A stretch of DNA of 64,000 nt from Tanypteryx hageni. Taxonomy: Eukaryota > Arthropoda > Insecta > Odonata > Petaluridae. The stretch lies in the NCBI GenBank assembly GCA_028673005.1, contig CM054112.1, positions 186,756,564-186,820,563 on the forward strand. The letters run 5' to 3'. The notes beneath the pieces were generated by a model, which worked only from the letters and a program-made list of their open reading frames with translations, was not told the DNA's origin and did no database searches. Shown here in pieces: positions 46,529-59,256 of this stretch (positions are counted from its first letter, which is position 1; each line of letters begins with the position of its first letter). The position numbers and the translations under genes were made by a program.

Positions 46529-48319
46529 AGTTTGACGAAAACGTGCAGAGGCCACTCCCTTTTAGGTGTATAGAGGTGGCGTTGCGAATAAAACCGCTAT
46601 TTCTTTGCAGATTATTTAATTTTACATAAAATATTAAGCTAGCGTATTTACAAAAGAACTACGTATCTCGAAAACTATGGGATTCACGAAAAAATATTTT
46701 GAGAAGAAACTTTTAGAAAAGTTTATTCTCCATAAATTTCCTGTTTTCATTTAAAATAAATAAGGAAGTTTGAGAGGAGAATTTTAGCGAAAACAAAAAA
46801 TTTAAAAATCTCTGAAGTTCTGCGCTTAGCACGTTCGATGCGGGCGACAATATATAATTTCGAACAGTGTGCGTCGTTTTCTAGTCGAATGCACCGTTCA
46901 TTAGAAAACCAGTTTTTGGATTTTTTTGTAGGAAATTTCAAGTAAGCCTTATTATTTTTTATACATATTGTTTTTTATTTACTTCGTTATTTCAATGTAA
47001 TATCAACATATGTTTACGTTGAAAAAGTGGAAAAACATTTTTCTTTTATTTTTTTAGTTGTTGAAATATATCAAATTATTTACGTTTCAAAATGTAAATA
47101 TTTTTTTTATAGTTTTAGTTTTCGAACTAAACATATCGTCGAACTTCATTGCACGAATAAGATATTTTATAGTTTTAGCCGTCGAATAAAGCAGAAACGG
47201 AGAAATTCGGTCCATATTTACGTATTTTAATGAATTATGGAATAAAATCTTGCACATCGAAAAATCGATACTCCTGCGTAAACATTTGGAAAAATATAAT
47301 CATCTCCTGGAGTCAAACCTGGGACACTTATGTAAACGAAAATAATTTTCTCAAGCTCTCCTAGCTTGCAGAAATAAAATGACTTTTACAGTATTTCTCT
47401 ATGGCAAACTGTCCAACAGACAAAAGTGGGGACGGACAGACGGACGGATAGACGGACGGACGGACTGACATTGAGTGACTGTACTTAAAAGATAATAATA
47501 ATCAGTAATTGTATTTCTCGAAACAATTAGTTATAATGTAAACTTTAAATGTAATTGTAAATTTTAATTATTATTGTAAATTGTAACTTATTGTAAATTT
47601 AAACTATTATTGTAAATTGTAAATATTATTGTCAATAATCGTGAAAGAATACCATAAATATTTTATTATAAATAAACCTTTTTAAAGGGGATTGCATAAC
47701 TATTACTTAAAAATAACCCATAAATTTATAAGAATTTATCTGAATATAAGTCACTTTTCATATTAACATTCTTTGAAACCTAGAAACCATATTCGGAATA
47801 TTATGTTTTGGTGATATTTTAGTTGCAATAAAAGGGTTAGTTTATCTTGGGACTATCCGCGGTGTGGACGTCACATGATGTCCTCGTTATCATTTTTAAT
47901 TAAAAAAAATTTCGACAATTTTTATAGAAAAATACATTATAAATTTAAAAAACAAAACTATATTGCATTTTGAGTACGAAAGTTACACTTGTTTGCGTTA
48001 ATTTCTTAGATTTTTGGACTGCAACGTACGTGTTAAAAGATTGTTGCAAAAAAAGGTTGTAGAGAATATTAATATTTACAGCATTTAAATTTATATATTG
48101 TGACATATCTGGAAAGGATGTTTTTCCTACTTTAATTGTTTTTTGAATCGAGGACTTTTGAGAGCGACTACGGCAGAAGTAAATTCTAGACAATGAGGGA
48201 AAGCGTGCGGCTGCAAGTCAGGTCAGGTCACGGTCAGGTGGGGGAGGTATGAAAGGTTCTGAGTGGAGGAGGGTTCAAAGGTCCTTTCAAGGAACTAGTA
48301 GTCCGAGCAAAGCACATTC
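46529..48319. other. Spacer with short GACG repeats
   Basis: AT-rich without genes. A GACGGACG microsatellite lies at 47433-47470, and repeated TTGTAAATTG-type units occur at 47510-47640. At 48210-48290 an AGGTCAGGTCA-type repeat and GGAGGAGG-rich patch occur. Confidence 0.5.
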
Positions 48320-48682
48320 CTACCAACCGAAACTTTTGTAAATTGCAAATTTCCTTGCGCAACAGAAATTGCACTGATTACATGCCTGCACCTTCGATAA
48401 ATGCTCGAGAAACCATGAATCGAAGTTGTTCTTGGGGACTTGGCCACCTCCAGTCCAGACGATTGATAATTTGAAATCTCTCCAAAGAATTATTTGCTTA
48501 TTGGGTAAGGGAAAAAAGTGAGATTCAATTCCACTATTTGGAGGACGATAGATAACGCCAATAAGTGTTTCAATTCCTGAGGATGTTATTTTAGCCCTTT
48601 CATAGTTAATTCGAAGACCATCTCTAGAACCTTGGTCGCGATGATAAATGCTAAAATTCTGAATTCCAAAAATCATTTCCAA
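48320..48682 (-). pseudogene. LINE endonuclease fragment (jockey/CR1-like)
   Basis: The open frame includes GIETLIGVIYRPPNSGIESH, NKQIILWRDFKLSIVWTGGG and FLEHLSKVQACNQ. The V-YRPPN and D-N/L-P-x-x-W blocks are typical of the apurinic-type endonuclease domain of jockey/CR1/L2 LINEs; here the usual GDFN is WRDFK. It is a small fragment of a lineage different from the LINE at 63 kb. Confidence 0.7.
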
Positions 48683-48769
48683 TTAAGGAGAATATTTTGG
48701 CATAACTAAAATTTAATGAGTCCCAAGAAAAAATCAAATACATTTAATAAAATAAATAATTAATATGAT

Positions 48770-48840
48770 ATGCCGGGACTCGAACTCCAGATCCGCCTAT
48801 CTGTGAATACGAGACTTCTGCTCAGACGCGCACACGAAAT
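48770..48840 (-). repeat. tRNA-like SINE fragment
   Basis: The minus strand has a strong B-box context, GGAGTTCGAGTCCCGGCA, and a possible A-box region GCGCGTCTGAGCAGAAG upstream by about 40 bases. The fold does not give a functional tRNA, so a tRNA-derived SINE fragment is more likely. Confidence 0.4.
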
Positions 48841-48984
48841 AGGGATTATACAAATTTTGATATTTTAATTAGTTTGGCAGTTAAAAATTCTTAAAGTTTA
48901 AACAAATAGGTAAATGTTTAGATACTACAGGGCGAGTTAAAGAGCTGAAAATTTTAAGTTAATTAGAGATTAATCTATTTAAAC

Positions 48985-50073
48985 CAGGGGTTGCCAAACT
49001 TTATATCTCAACGACCCCTTTGATGATGCCATAAAAATCCGGAGACCCCCAGTGAAAGTTTTGATATTAAATACTTTTTAAATCTATTTTAGGAAAGGTT
49101 TTTGAATAATAATAATTATGGTAGTGTATTATAAACTGTATTTTAAAAAACATTTACAATTAATCAAGTAACATGACATTTTTATACTGAACTAAAATTT
49201 ATTTTTAGTGTGAAGGGTGGGCTTGGTGTTTTTTTACTAGACCATTTACATTGGGCTCATGATTTGTAAGCTTTAATCTTAAGTCTCCTCTTTCTTCCAA
49301 GTTCAACATGTTTCGCTGCTTAATTATAAGTGTGTTAGCATAGCTAAATCCAGCTTCAACCATATATGCATATATATATATATTGCACAAATTTTAGGAT
49401 ATCTAGTATTAATTATTTCATTTGCCCAAAATAAATCGATAGTCTTATTTTTGAACAATGCTTCTGCTTCGAGATCAACAGACATGTCTATAAGTTCATA
49501 AGAAATGTCTTGGTTTTCTATGCTGTTATGGTTTAAATAGGAGTCAAAAGGAGATACAATCCAATCAGGAATTTGCATATTTTGCAGGTCTGCAAATCTA
49601 ATGCTGAAATCATGGATTACCTCTTTAAGATGGTTAACAAATATCTCCAAAACATTGTCAGTAATACTTTCATTTTCTTCATTTTCCAGTTTCTAAAGAT
49701 TTGCAAAATATTTGAAGTCCCTCATTGATAAGGACAATTTAAATAGCTCAAGTTTCTTTTGAAAACCAAGCAAGACTGTTCGAGCTTGAATGATACTGAC
49801 ATACTTACCTTGCAAACGATTTTGGGACTCGTTAAATTTTGAATTCTTAATTAAAATATATCAAAGAAAATGCAAGAAATATGTTTTTTAACAACAATTA
49901 TTGGCGAAATTTTAGTTTCTGTTATTTTCTATTGAATATTAAAATTTCTAAAAAGCCTCCTAAAGACCAATTTATTTCTCACCGACCCCCTAACGACCCT
50001 TTAACTCTCATCGACCCCCTGAGAGTAGGTACCGACTCCAGGGGGTCGGTACCGACCACTTTCGCAACCCCTG
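48985..50073 (-). mobile_element. hAT element inserted in Helitron copy 1
   Basis: The 8-bp duplication ATTTAAAC occurs at 48977-48984 and 50074-50081. Ends are CAGGGGTTGCCAAACTTTAT and, reversed from 50073, CAGGGGTTGCGAAAGTGGTC. Repeats of CGACCCCCTGA type lie near both ends. It carries the 3' half of a transposase on the minus strand and is internally deleted. Confidence 0.9.
49205..49680 (-). pseudogene. hAT transposase C-terminal part (SCAND3/ZBED-like)
   Basis: The frame reads NHLKEVIHDFSIRFADLQNM, IPDWIVSPF, DISYELIDMSVDLEAEALFK, TIDLFWANEI and, after a frame break near 49390, a NMLNLEERGDLRLKLTNHEP then GLVKKHQAHPSH ending. The ERGDLRLKLT block and the QAHPSH end are the hATC tail of SCAND3/ZBED-like transposases. 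Confidence 0.82.
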
Positions 50074-51489
50074 ATTTAAACGAATAAAAATTTTATTCTA
50101 TCTATGAAATTATTATTGCAGCCGTTAAAAATTATTTAAATTTAAACAATTAGATAAATGTTATTTCACTTCTAAATGTGCTACAAATTTAAAATTTGGC
50201 ATAAATGTGTGGCATTATTAACCCAATGTGGAAAAAGTATAATACACTACTCCCCCGATATCCACAAGGGATACTTTCTGCAAAAACGTTGCTGATTCTG
50301 GGCCTTATGTTTACATTATAAGTTTTAACATTTGATCTCAAACACAATATTAAAGTTTATGTCATCGCTTTTTGATATAGACGTCATTTTGCTGGATCAG
50401 CAACAATTAAGTCGCCTTTCACGACGTTTTTTTTTCTTTAATTTAGTCAAATTTTAGTGTTAATAAGGAAATTGTGGAACCATTCGACGTGAATTCGAAA
50501 ATCAATGGCAGGAAAATAAATATCCATTCTTTTAGAAGTCGTTTTCTGCTAGTCCCATATTTATATCGCAATTTCAAATGATTTTAAAATGCAAATGATA
50601 AATGTGCTGCAACACATTTGTTATAACTGTGCAAGCACACAGAAAGAAAGACGGAATTATCTTTACTGTATGATATAGACTAGATAATATCTCCTACCTA
50701 TGTGAATTTGAAGAATATTTCATCAATTACATTCGTTCCGGTTTGTCTCAAGTAAGGTTGGGGTTCCTCATACAGTAATTAAAGAAGAATAATTAGAAAT
50801 AGATAACAATATTATTTCAAAATAAGGCGCTACATCAATTTCACCAAAATTGAAAATGAATAAGAATAAAAAAAGACATCCTTAATCATAAACAGAGAAA
50901 GTAAACAAAATTATTATGCACAAATAAAAAAAAACTGATAAAAAGTCAAATTTAGACCTCAATAAATATTTTAAATACCCAAAATATAATTTTTCACGGT
51001 ATAAGTCCAGGGTTTATACAAAATTTAATGGAAAAGTAATGATTAGCACACACAAGTCAGAAACATTAAATTTGGCACATGAGCAAGACCCACCACAAGG
51101 TGCAAACATTCCACTTCTCTGGCACAAAAGTGAGGCCATTACAACACAATCAAACCATCACAAAATCACAGTTCTGAAATAGCATGACACCACGGATGGG
51201 TTTCTTTTTTCTTTGAGTCTCTCACTAATTAAGTTTCTAGCTTTTCCCTAATGTAATTACAACTTCCCATTTGAATTCCTTTAACCCGACTGCCCTAGGT
51301 TTTCACTCGTGCTCTCTCCACTCGCTGACTTCTCTCTGTTATTTGCAATTGCATTCCGAGGAAGCACTGCAAAGCATTACAATTTGCATACTTAAATAAA
51401 TGATTTAGCGATTTAAAAAATATATTATTAATAACTATAGGAAAATATGAAAAAACAAGATTAAATTAATGTTAACATACCATTTAACT

Positions 51490-53182
51490 TTAATTAAAGT
51501 CAGATATTTCGTGAAGATTAATAGGCTCGCTTGGTTCAGAGTCCATAGGATGTACTGCAGTTGATGTACAATGGCGTTTAAAAATATCTAATATCGTAGG
51601 CTGCCTTGCAGAACGCTCCTTCCCTCGGTAGATCTCTTTGTATGGATCCATATCCATTGCTTCTTGAGCTGCTTGATCTACAAGTTTGAGAAGATTAGAA
51701 AGCTTCTTAAAATTCATTGTTTTTACAGGTTTTTCATCAATATCTTCTTTTTCTTCTTCCACCAACTGGTTTCTAGAACACAACTCCTCCACAGTCAACT
51801 CTGCATTATGGACTTACACTACCTCTGCTCCATCACTTTCCTGCATGTCTTGAAATCCCTCCCCTTAAATGCTTCTACCAAGGCCTATAATTTCATCCAC
51901 TAAGGAAGGTGAATATTTTCTGCACGTAAGAATACCTGTAAAGTCACGAATACTTTTAGGCCACAGTTTTTTCCAAGCTGCATTCATTGTCATTTCCTTC
52001 ACATCATCCCATGCCCCCTTCATATTTTGGATGGCATCCATGATGTTATATCTACGCCAAAACTCCCGAACTGTTAGTTGATTGTGTCCATGAACATCTT
52101 CCAGCATTGCCGTCAACGAGCGCTGAAGGTAATAATGCTTGAATGTGGATATGACACCCTGATCCATGGGCTGGATTAAGGATGTTGTATTTGGTGGCAA
52201 TAAACACCCTAACATTCTCATGAAGATTTTTAATACCTGGGGAGTGACTTTTGGCATTGTCAAGTGTAAGCAATACGTTAAATCCAATGTTTTGTTCATG
52301 ACAATAACTTTCAACTTCCGGGCAAAAATAATTCGTAAACCATTCTTTGAATATAACGCCAGTCATCCAGAATTTCTTATTTGCCTTCCAGTGTACAGGT
52401 AGTGTGCTCTTGTTTACTTATTTTAAAGCACGAGGTTTCTCTGAGTGATAAATCAAAAGAGGCTTGCATTTAAAATCATCTTCAGCATTTCCACAAAAAA
52501 GTAGAGTAAGTTTATCTTTGGCAGCCTTGTATCCAGAAGATGTTTTCTCTTCCTTAGATATGAATGTTCGCCTTAGCACACATTTCCACAGGAGACTTGT
52601 TTCATCTGCATTAAATATTTGCTGTGGCATATATCCCTCTGTCATTGCTTTAAAGTCATTTTGGAACTGTGCAGCAGAAACGTGATCTGCACTAGCAGCT
52701 CCTACTTTGAATGCAATATTATGAAGGTTGTGGCGTTCTTTAAATCTGTTAAACTATCCTTTGCTTGCACTAAATTCCTCCACATCGGGTGATTCTTTTT
52801 CCTGCATTAGATGGTCGTATATCTTTTTGGCCTTTGCTCTGATGAATATTGAGTCCATTCCGATACGCTTTTGGTTATTGTCCTCAATCCATTCCATCAG
52901 CAATTGTTCGACTCTTTCCACCATTGAATTTCTGGTTTTTCTTACCTTTTAAGCAGACAATGGTGTTGAATTCTTGATAGATGTTCTTATAGATTCTTTA
53001 TATGCTCTTATGTTGCGTACAGTTGATTCATTAATTCTATATATATGCCCAATGGAAGAAGCTCCTTCACCACTTTCAATCTGCTTGATGATATCCATTT
53101 TGGTTTCAAGATTAAGGACTTTCTTGTTTCTCTTCTTTAGATTACTTTGTGCTGGAGAAATATAATAATTCGGGGAAGACAT
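51490..53182 (-). pseudogene. Tigger transposase with intact catalytic residues but several stops
   Basis: It starts at 53182 (MSSPNYYISPAQSNLKKRNK) with a CENP-B-type helix-turn-helix (SSIGHIYRINESTVRNI). In-frame stops follow near 52950, 52750 and 52418. The DDE domain shows IFNADETSLLWK (first Asp), LLTLDNAKSHS (second Asp) and, after a frameshift near 52190, LPPNTTSLIQPMDQGVISTF (third Asp). The C-terminal part has DIMDAIQNMKGAWDDV-like and SNLLKLVDQAAQEAMDMD segments. The order and motifs are those of Tigger1-like transposases. Confidence 0.88.
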
Positions 53183-54180
53183 TTAGGGGTATGAACTAGC
53201 ACAAAAGTTACAATAGTAATATAGAAATATTCAACCCGTGTTAGTACGCTAGCAGTGTTACTACACGTTGCGAGGAAAGTACAGCATGTCGAACGCGTCA
53301 CTTACTGCATAGAGACTAGATATTTCCTATTACGATACATTTAAAAAAAGGATATTCATGACAATATACATTCAATTGTCAAAATGGGTAGTTGAGTAGA
53401 GGACAATTATTATCTATGTACTGGAATTATCAACTCAATGTAACAAAGCTTAATTAAATAAACTAGTATACATTTGGTTACAATGTATAACCCTCGTAAA
53501 GGACATTTAGAGAGCCGTATTCACTCAGTTTGGAATTGTATAAAACGTTTCCTCACTTCCCATTATAAACAGCGTTTAGTTATATTTTAGTTCATACTTT
53601 TCTCTCTCTTTCTATAAATGCAATTCAAATTAACTCTGCGTCTTTATATAACAGTCTTTTGCCATCTGGGAATGATAATGTTTCTTTTTATAAAAAGTAT
53701 TGTATTCACCAAGAATTTCTCCATTTTTATGAAAGAAATCATATCACATTGAGTAAATTAGTATAAGTGTCGCATATTGGGATGAAAGGATCTGCGTTAT
53801 TTTTATCTTTCTGTTGAGGACTACAAAAGGTTACTTATGTTCGTAGTCCAAAAAGAGAACTCAATTATTAAATACTATCATTATATATAGACATTCCTTA
53901 TAGAGGAGGATATCATTATATATAGACGTTCCTTACAAAGGAGGATATAACATATAGGAGGTTACTAATGTTTAGGCACTTCCAGATGAGCTGGAGATTC
54001 GAAATTTTTTTCTCAGGTAGGATTTTGAGCAAAACCGATTAAAAAAAACGAAAATCTTGAAAAAGTGCAAAAAATTCGCAATTGTTGAAACAGATTTTCA
54101 AGGTTTATGTATTTCCGAATGTGCTACGGAACTGAAATTTTTTTTAGAGGTAGGATTTGTAAAAAAAACGAAATAGAAAT
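53183..54180. other. 5' untranslated part of the Tigger
   Basis: AT-rich, no coding content. It contains the tandem duplication at 53876 and, from about 53990, diverged subrepeats of GAAATTTTTTT(c/t)...GGTAGGATTT type that may be the 5' part of Helitron-like copy 2. Confidence 0.5.
53876..53945. repeat. 35-base tandem duplication
   Basis: Units 53876-53910 and 53911-53945 both read TATCATTATATATAGAC(a/g)TT followed by CCTTA(t/c)A(g/a)AGGAGGA, with three mismatches. Confidence 0.85.
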
Positions 54181-54671
54181 TATAGAAATTTTGATATTTT
54201 AATGTGTGTTTCCGTTAAAAATTCTTAAAGTTTAAACAATTAGATAACTGTTTAGGTACTATGGGATGAGCTAGGAAGCTGAAATTTTCAAGTTATTTAC
54301 AGAGTAGTGCATTTGAACAAATAAACATTTGAACTTCTCCATAAATGTATTGCAGCGGCCGTTAAAAATGTTTAAAATTTAAACAATTAGAAAAATATTA
54401 TTTCACTTCTAGAAGTGCTACAGCTTTAAAAATTGGCAGAAAGGTGTAGCATTAGTACCCCATAATGGAGAAAGTATAAAATTCTTAAAATTGCAAAGTT
54501 TGGGGATTGTTTTAATCTATTATTTTTACATAAGAGAAAAACGAAAATCGCTGCGGAGGTGAAATCTTTAGAATTAAAAAAATATTTGTAATGATGAAAT
54601 ATCTGTCTGAAAAATGAATGTTTTTTCATGGTGAGATGATATGCTTGCAGAATGCAAGCAGTTTCTACTAG
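54181..54671 (+). mobile_element. Non-autonomous Helitron-like repeat, copy 2, unbroken
   Basis: It begins TATAGAAATTTTGATATTTT and ends with the hairpin GCTTGCAGAATGCAAGC (54643-54659), then AGTTTCTACTAG|T. It has no terminal inverted repeats or target duplication, as expected for Helitrons. The 5' TC end could not be fixed; it may begin near 53990. Confidence 0.6.
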
Positions 54672-55488
54672 TATTATATATTGTAAAAGAATATGACTCA
54701 GATACTTGAATTATATACCGATTTCGCTTATATGAGAGATTCAGCTATCAATTGTTAACTGTTTCTTAAAACATATTTTTGCGAAGTCATGGTATGGTAA
54801 ATAGCATTGCACATTCGGCAGAAGTCAACCTGGAAATCTCATGAAATTCTTGAATTTATAAAAATTAATCTCTTACTGTGGAAGTGAATAGTGTTTCGAA
54901 CATTCATAAGACTTGTGTTGTAGCTTTTATACTACCAAAAGCGATTCTAGTCTTTTTAATTTTTGAAATAACGATAGTGAAGGGGAACCGCCAATCAAAA
55001 TAAAATGGAAAACTAAATTTAATAACAATGATTTTAATAATAAAAGTGAAAATTATATTTACAATTCATATTTCATCATTTCTACGTGAACAATAAATAA
55101 TCTTCAACGATAAGTTTTTACTTATAAATCGCTACTAAACTAAGTATTTATAAAGAACCTCGGTCTTTAAAAAGATTACCTAAAATAACATGTTAGAGAG
55201 ATTCGTGGATATGCGAGAACTTGTTTGCGGATACTGGGTAATGGGACAAAAAACTAACTCGCGGATATTCCGATCGCGGATAACGGGGGAGTAGTGTATT
55301 CATAAAATTGCAAAAATTAGCAATTGTTTTACTCTATTATTGTTCCATAAGGAAAAAAAGAAATTTGGTTCCTAGGAGAAATCTTTTGAATTAAAGAAAT
55401 ATTTCCCATGATGAAATATCTCTCTAAAAAATTAATGTTTTTTCAAGGTGAGATGAAATGCTTGCAGTATGCAAGCACCTTCTACTAG

Positions 55489-56131
55489 TATTTTAATAAT
55501 ACTATTATTAAAAAGTGTACTGGTTAAGTAAATTAATAAATAGATATATTCTTTATAAACTTAGCTCTTTTAACGATGATTTCATTGTTAGTCTTACTGT
55601 ACAAATGAGTGAGTTTAAAAGTAAAATCAGTTTAGTTATTTTTCCTTTTCCCGCAATTTACACTTTTTTCCCAGGTCCTTAGAAAAGTGTAAATAAGGGG
55701 TTTTACTGTGTGTGTGTGTATCATATATATACGAATTTAATAGGCCATGCACAAATTATATGCATAAATGACATGCCTTAGCTGGGAGTTTATATATCAC
55801 TGTTAAATAAGCAAAAGGAGAATGCCTCTTGTGAAAGTTGTGTAAAAAGCAGTTTCATGGTATTAAGTAAAGAATAATCAACAGTATAGTGTATATGCTT
55901 AAATAAATCATGCAACTCACTTTATCACTTGAAATCAATAGAAAATATAACTCATTTAGCCAAAATAATAGACTAGGCCATATCTGTGATTCCTACAAAG
56001 TAACTATTTTCAGGTTCTTGATTCTGTGGCATTTTAAAAAATGTGAATTCAGGGATATTCAGGAAATAGTGGTATTCTAAAGGAGAGAGCTTAAGTATAG
56101 ACTTAGGGTCAATGGTATTATGAAATATTAA
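55489..56131. other. Spacer, possible transposon end
   Basis: At 55676-55710 CAGTAAAACCCCTTATTTAC on the reverse strand resembles a Tigger end, followed by a (TG)n run. No partner was found. A 19-base block GGTATTCTAAAGGAGAGAG lies at 56071-56089 and recurs at 59946-59964. Confidence 0.4.
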
Positions 56132-56298
56132 TCCTTTGAGTGCCAAGCTCTCATTGGCAATTGCCTAAAGCCATTTTGCAGTCTTACAAAAAATTCATAT
56201 CTTTTCCAAATTTCAAGAATTAAAGCTAATATTTGTCACTTATGTAGAAAAAACTATATTGCATGTGTTTATTTCAAAACATTGTCGATTTAGAAATA

Positions 56299-59256
56299 CA
56301 GTAAAGCCCTGATTATCCGTGTTGATTGGGACTTGGGTTGGCATGGATAATTGATGAATGTTGATAGCCCACATTTTCGTAGGCAAAAATTTTATATAAT
56401 GCCTTTTAAATACACCCAATCTTACACTAACATGAATTATACCAACATATTTTGGTTTAACATGGTTTTTAAAGTAGGGCTGGTTTTCGACTAATGCGAC
56501 TGATTGTTATAAACATGAAAACAATTTTTGGCTAGCAATAAATATTATTAAATATTATGATGAAATTCCTTATCACTTAGACAATTACATTATTTGTAAA
56601 CATTCCAGTTCAGTTACAGATATCTGTGATAAACAAAACGGTTAATTCCATTAAAGTAAATCTTCATTGTTTTAAGAAAATCTTACATAAATACCTATAT
56701 ATATGTTTCCCTTGTCATTCGCACTTTCACAAACAGTTTAACTGAACTGATATTGAGGATTGCTCAAAATACTCCCTTGGAAGCATTGTATATTTTTGCA
56801 ACTGATTTACCACAGTAACATGACGAGCATATTAAAACTGCATCACGTTTAAAATTCTTTTACACTTCGATGATTCTACAATTACTATGCTTTCTTTGGA
56901 ACACCTACGATGATGCAATTAAAAATTATCAAGATGAGAGGCAATAAATGCATTAATTACCCTCTATACAGAAATGTCTGGAAATTCCTTCCAAAAACAC
57001 AATGAATTATTTCGCTTACTTAGGATATGCAGTTGAGGGATAGTACCAAGAAGTTCTCCATTTTACAATAAATATTTTGATAGTTATTTACATATCTAAT
57101 GAAATTTTTGGGAAAAGAGTTATATGAGGAATATGTATACATATATTAATTTGTCTGTGTGTATTGCTTGACGTTTTCACGAGGTCAATCAATGGACAAA
57201 GTGTGGCATATCGAGGCAAATAATAAGTTTATTTTACTAATGTGAATTATGGGATGACTATAGTAATAACAAGGCTGTCATAATAAAGTGCGAGCAAAAG
57301 TAAAGAATTGAAGAAATGGTAATAAATAAATCGACACATTTACTCATGACAAAATAATAAAATACAACTTACCTGTCTTTTATTCATGGGAATCGATGCA
57401 GCTGTGCACTGGGTCTTCTACCATCACTCCCGTTGACCGCACACCTCCTTACAACAATTATTTTTTACTTTCGCTGTCAACCTGTCAATGAACTAAATGG
57501 GAAATATTAATGGCTTCAAATATGGCTCCTCTGGGAATCCCCTGGTGCCCATTCAGTGTAGCCAACCAATGTGTTACCAACTCCCAGCTATACATTTCCA
57601 CTAAAATTTCTTGACTTCCGCTTTTAGTTCTTGGTACCACTGATAGATAAAACACTATACCCGGCTTTGCTATCCCAGTTACCCTCCTCCCCTGGTCAGG
57701 ATTAACAAAATTCCAAAACCTTTCTACTGGTTTTCCACCGACAATGTAATGCAATACAATGACTAAGTGAAATTGACATGACACGTCATTATTTTCATTG
57801 GCTATCATTCCTACATAATCAGCTTTTTGAATTTTTTTGCGAACTTCTTCGTGGTATACTTCTAACATGCATTCCAGCAACTCATTCTGTATAGTTTTAG
57901 ATGCACCTTTAAACACAGCTGATTGACTAAGGTGAACTTTTTAGTCTTTATCTAACTCAGAACTAAACTGAATTAACTCATGAAAAACTCCCTTATTTTG
58001 TGACTCATTCGATTCATCATGCCCTGTCAATGATAATTCTAATGCCCCACAAAAATGTATACAATTTATAATCAAATTCAATATGTACCTATTTTTATCT
58101 ACTTGTTCATTATGTTTAGATATAGCTAGCCGATACTGTGAGTTAAACTGACTTGGAATATTTGTTTTATCCAGCAACGATAAACTCAAAACATTGTTCA
58201 TATGTTGTTTAGATTTTTTGTGAGCCCTCATTTTTCCCAAATGTGTACCAAGTCCAAAATCCTGTTCCTCGACCAGCTGACATCTCCTTGGAAAAGAACA
58301 TAAGGAAAACAAAAAAATGCTTTTTTCATCACACCTGCACAGCCAATTGTTCTTCGAATAAGGCATTAAATTTACGACACCTTTCCTGTTGCTTTTTAAC
58401 TTAATTAAAATTAGGGAGGGGTCTTCCCATTCATTTTATTTCGAGTTTATCATCGCAAGACAATGATAAAAACGGCTGTTTTAATAAAGCACTTATCTTA
58501 TTCATTGCGGAGAATTGAAACATTCATGCTCACCAATACGACATTGAGCTGCTAGCTTGAAGGCTGGCCGAGCGGCTGAGTCGAGTCAAACTGAACTTGG
58601 CCCCAACGGCATGGGAGAGGGTAGGAGATGGGGAGAATAGCATGCAGTGTGCATGTGTTCCACGTCTTGTGGCCGAGCCAGCTAGGCGGTGGCCCCATTG
58701 GAGTGAGGGATCTCCTCGCCGGACTTGCTGCCCATTCCTCCCATAAATTCTCTTACCGACCAGAGTATTTTGCTGATTCACGACAAATTAAACTTATTCA
58801 AGCCTGAAAAATGAAATCAATCTGTTCAAAAACAATTATTTATAGGGCTTTTTTCTTTCTGTGAATTTTGGTAGGTCCATGGCTCCATGGATCTATACCA
58901 GCAGCCGCCACTGGTTATTAGGGCTAAAATATGAAGTATGTTACAGAAACATTCATTCGCCCTTGGAGTAATTTCATTTCATTGGGAATTTAATATGGTC
59001 TTTTGTTTATAAAAATCAGTCTATAATAAAATGTTAGGTAAATCAATTTATATTACATTTTTGGCAAAGAATACTGTCAACTTTCTTTGTCACTTTTGCT
59101 GAATATCTTTTTTTGATTGACTTTATGTATATGAACCGAGTTTTAATAAATAAGTACTTGTCTCCTTCATTTTCCATGTAAGCAGAAAATTTCAATCTAT
59201 CCTCAGATTGCCAGGTTATCCATATATACCACACAGGAATAAATGGGGCTCTACTG
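56299..59256 (-). mobile_element. Tigger-like element nested in the piggyBac-type element
   Basis: TA flanks both ends (56297-56298, 59257-59258). Ends are CAGTAAAGCCCTGATTATCC and, reversed from 59256, CAGTAGAGCCCCATTTATTC. Similarity is limited to about 11 of the first 14 bases plus later TGGATAA-type blocks near both ends. It contains no Tigger transposase but a hAT transposase remnant, so the pairing of the ends is tentative. Confidence 0.5.
57485..58913 (-). pseudogene. hAT transposase remnant (ZMYM1-like), with one recognisable end
   Basis: The frame from 58366 reads KNNWLCRCDEKSIFLFSL, QDFGLGTHLGKMRAHKKSKQ, HMNNVLSLSLLDKTNIPSQF, SKHNEQVDKNRYILNLIINC and IHFCGALELSLTGHDESNES, and after a stop at 57941 continues with FKGASKTIQNELLECMLEVY and FHLVIVLHYIVGGKPVERFW. 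This is the DUF4371 region of ZMYM1-like hAT proteins. About 60 following residues do not fit. Upstream at 58913 the reverse strand starts CAGTGGCGGCTGCTGG, a hAT-type end. The other end was not found. Confidence 0.78.

Larger units (their letters stand above)
50245..55296 (-). mobile_element. Tigger DNA transposon, 5.05 kb, inserted in Helitron copy 1
   Basis: TA lies on both sides (50243-50244, 55297-55298). Ends are CACTACTCCCCCGATATCCA and, reversed from 55296, CACTACTCCCCCGTTATCCG. It contains a degraded Tigger transposase on the minus strand (51490-53182) and, in its 5' part, Helitron-like copy 2 and a 35-base tandem duplication. Confidence 0.85.
48846..55488 (+). mobile_element. Non-autonomous Helitron-like repeat, copy 1, split by two insertions
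   Basis: The pieces 48846-48984, 50082-50244 and 55297-55488 join into one repeat of about 490 bases, colinear with an unbroken copy at 54181-54671. It ends with a hairpin GCTTGCA-gt-ATGCAAGC-type (55460-55475) followed by CCTTCTACTAG|T at 55488, the layout of Helitron 3' ends. The gaps are a hAT element (48985-50073) and a Tigger (50245-55296). Confidence 0.65.

Noticed and set aside
47433..47470. GACG repeat as a possible CRISPR or regulatory array
   Set aside because: It is a simple tetranucleotide microsatellite without spacers.
58560..58650. tRNA-Leu-like start (ggccgagcgg)
   Set aside because: It resembles an A box, but no B box, anticodon arm or acceptor pairing follows at the right distance.
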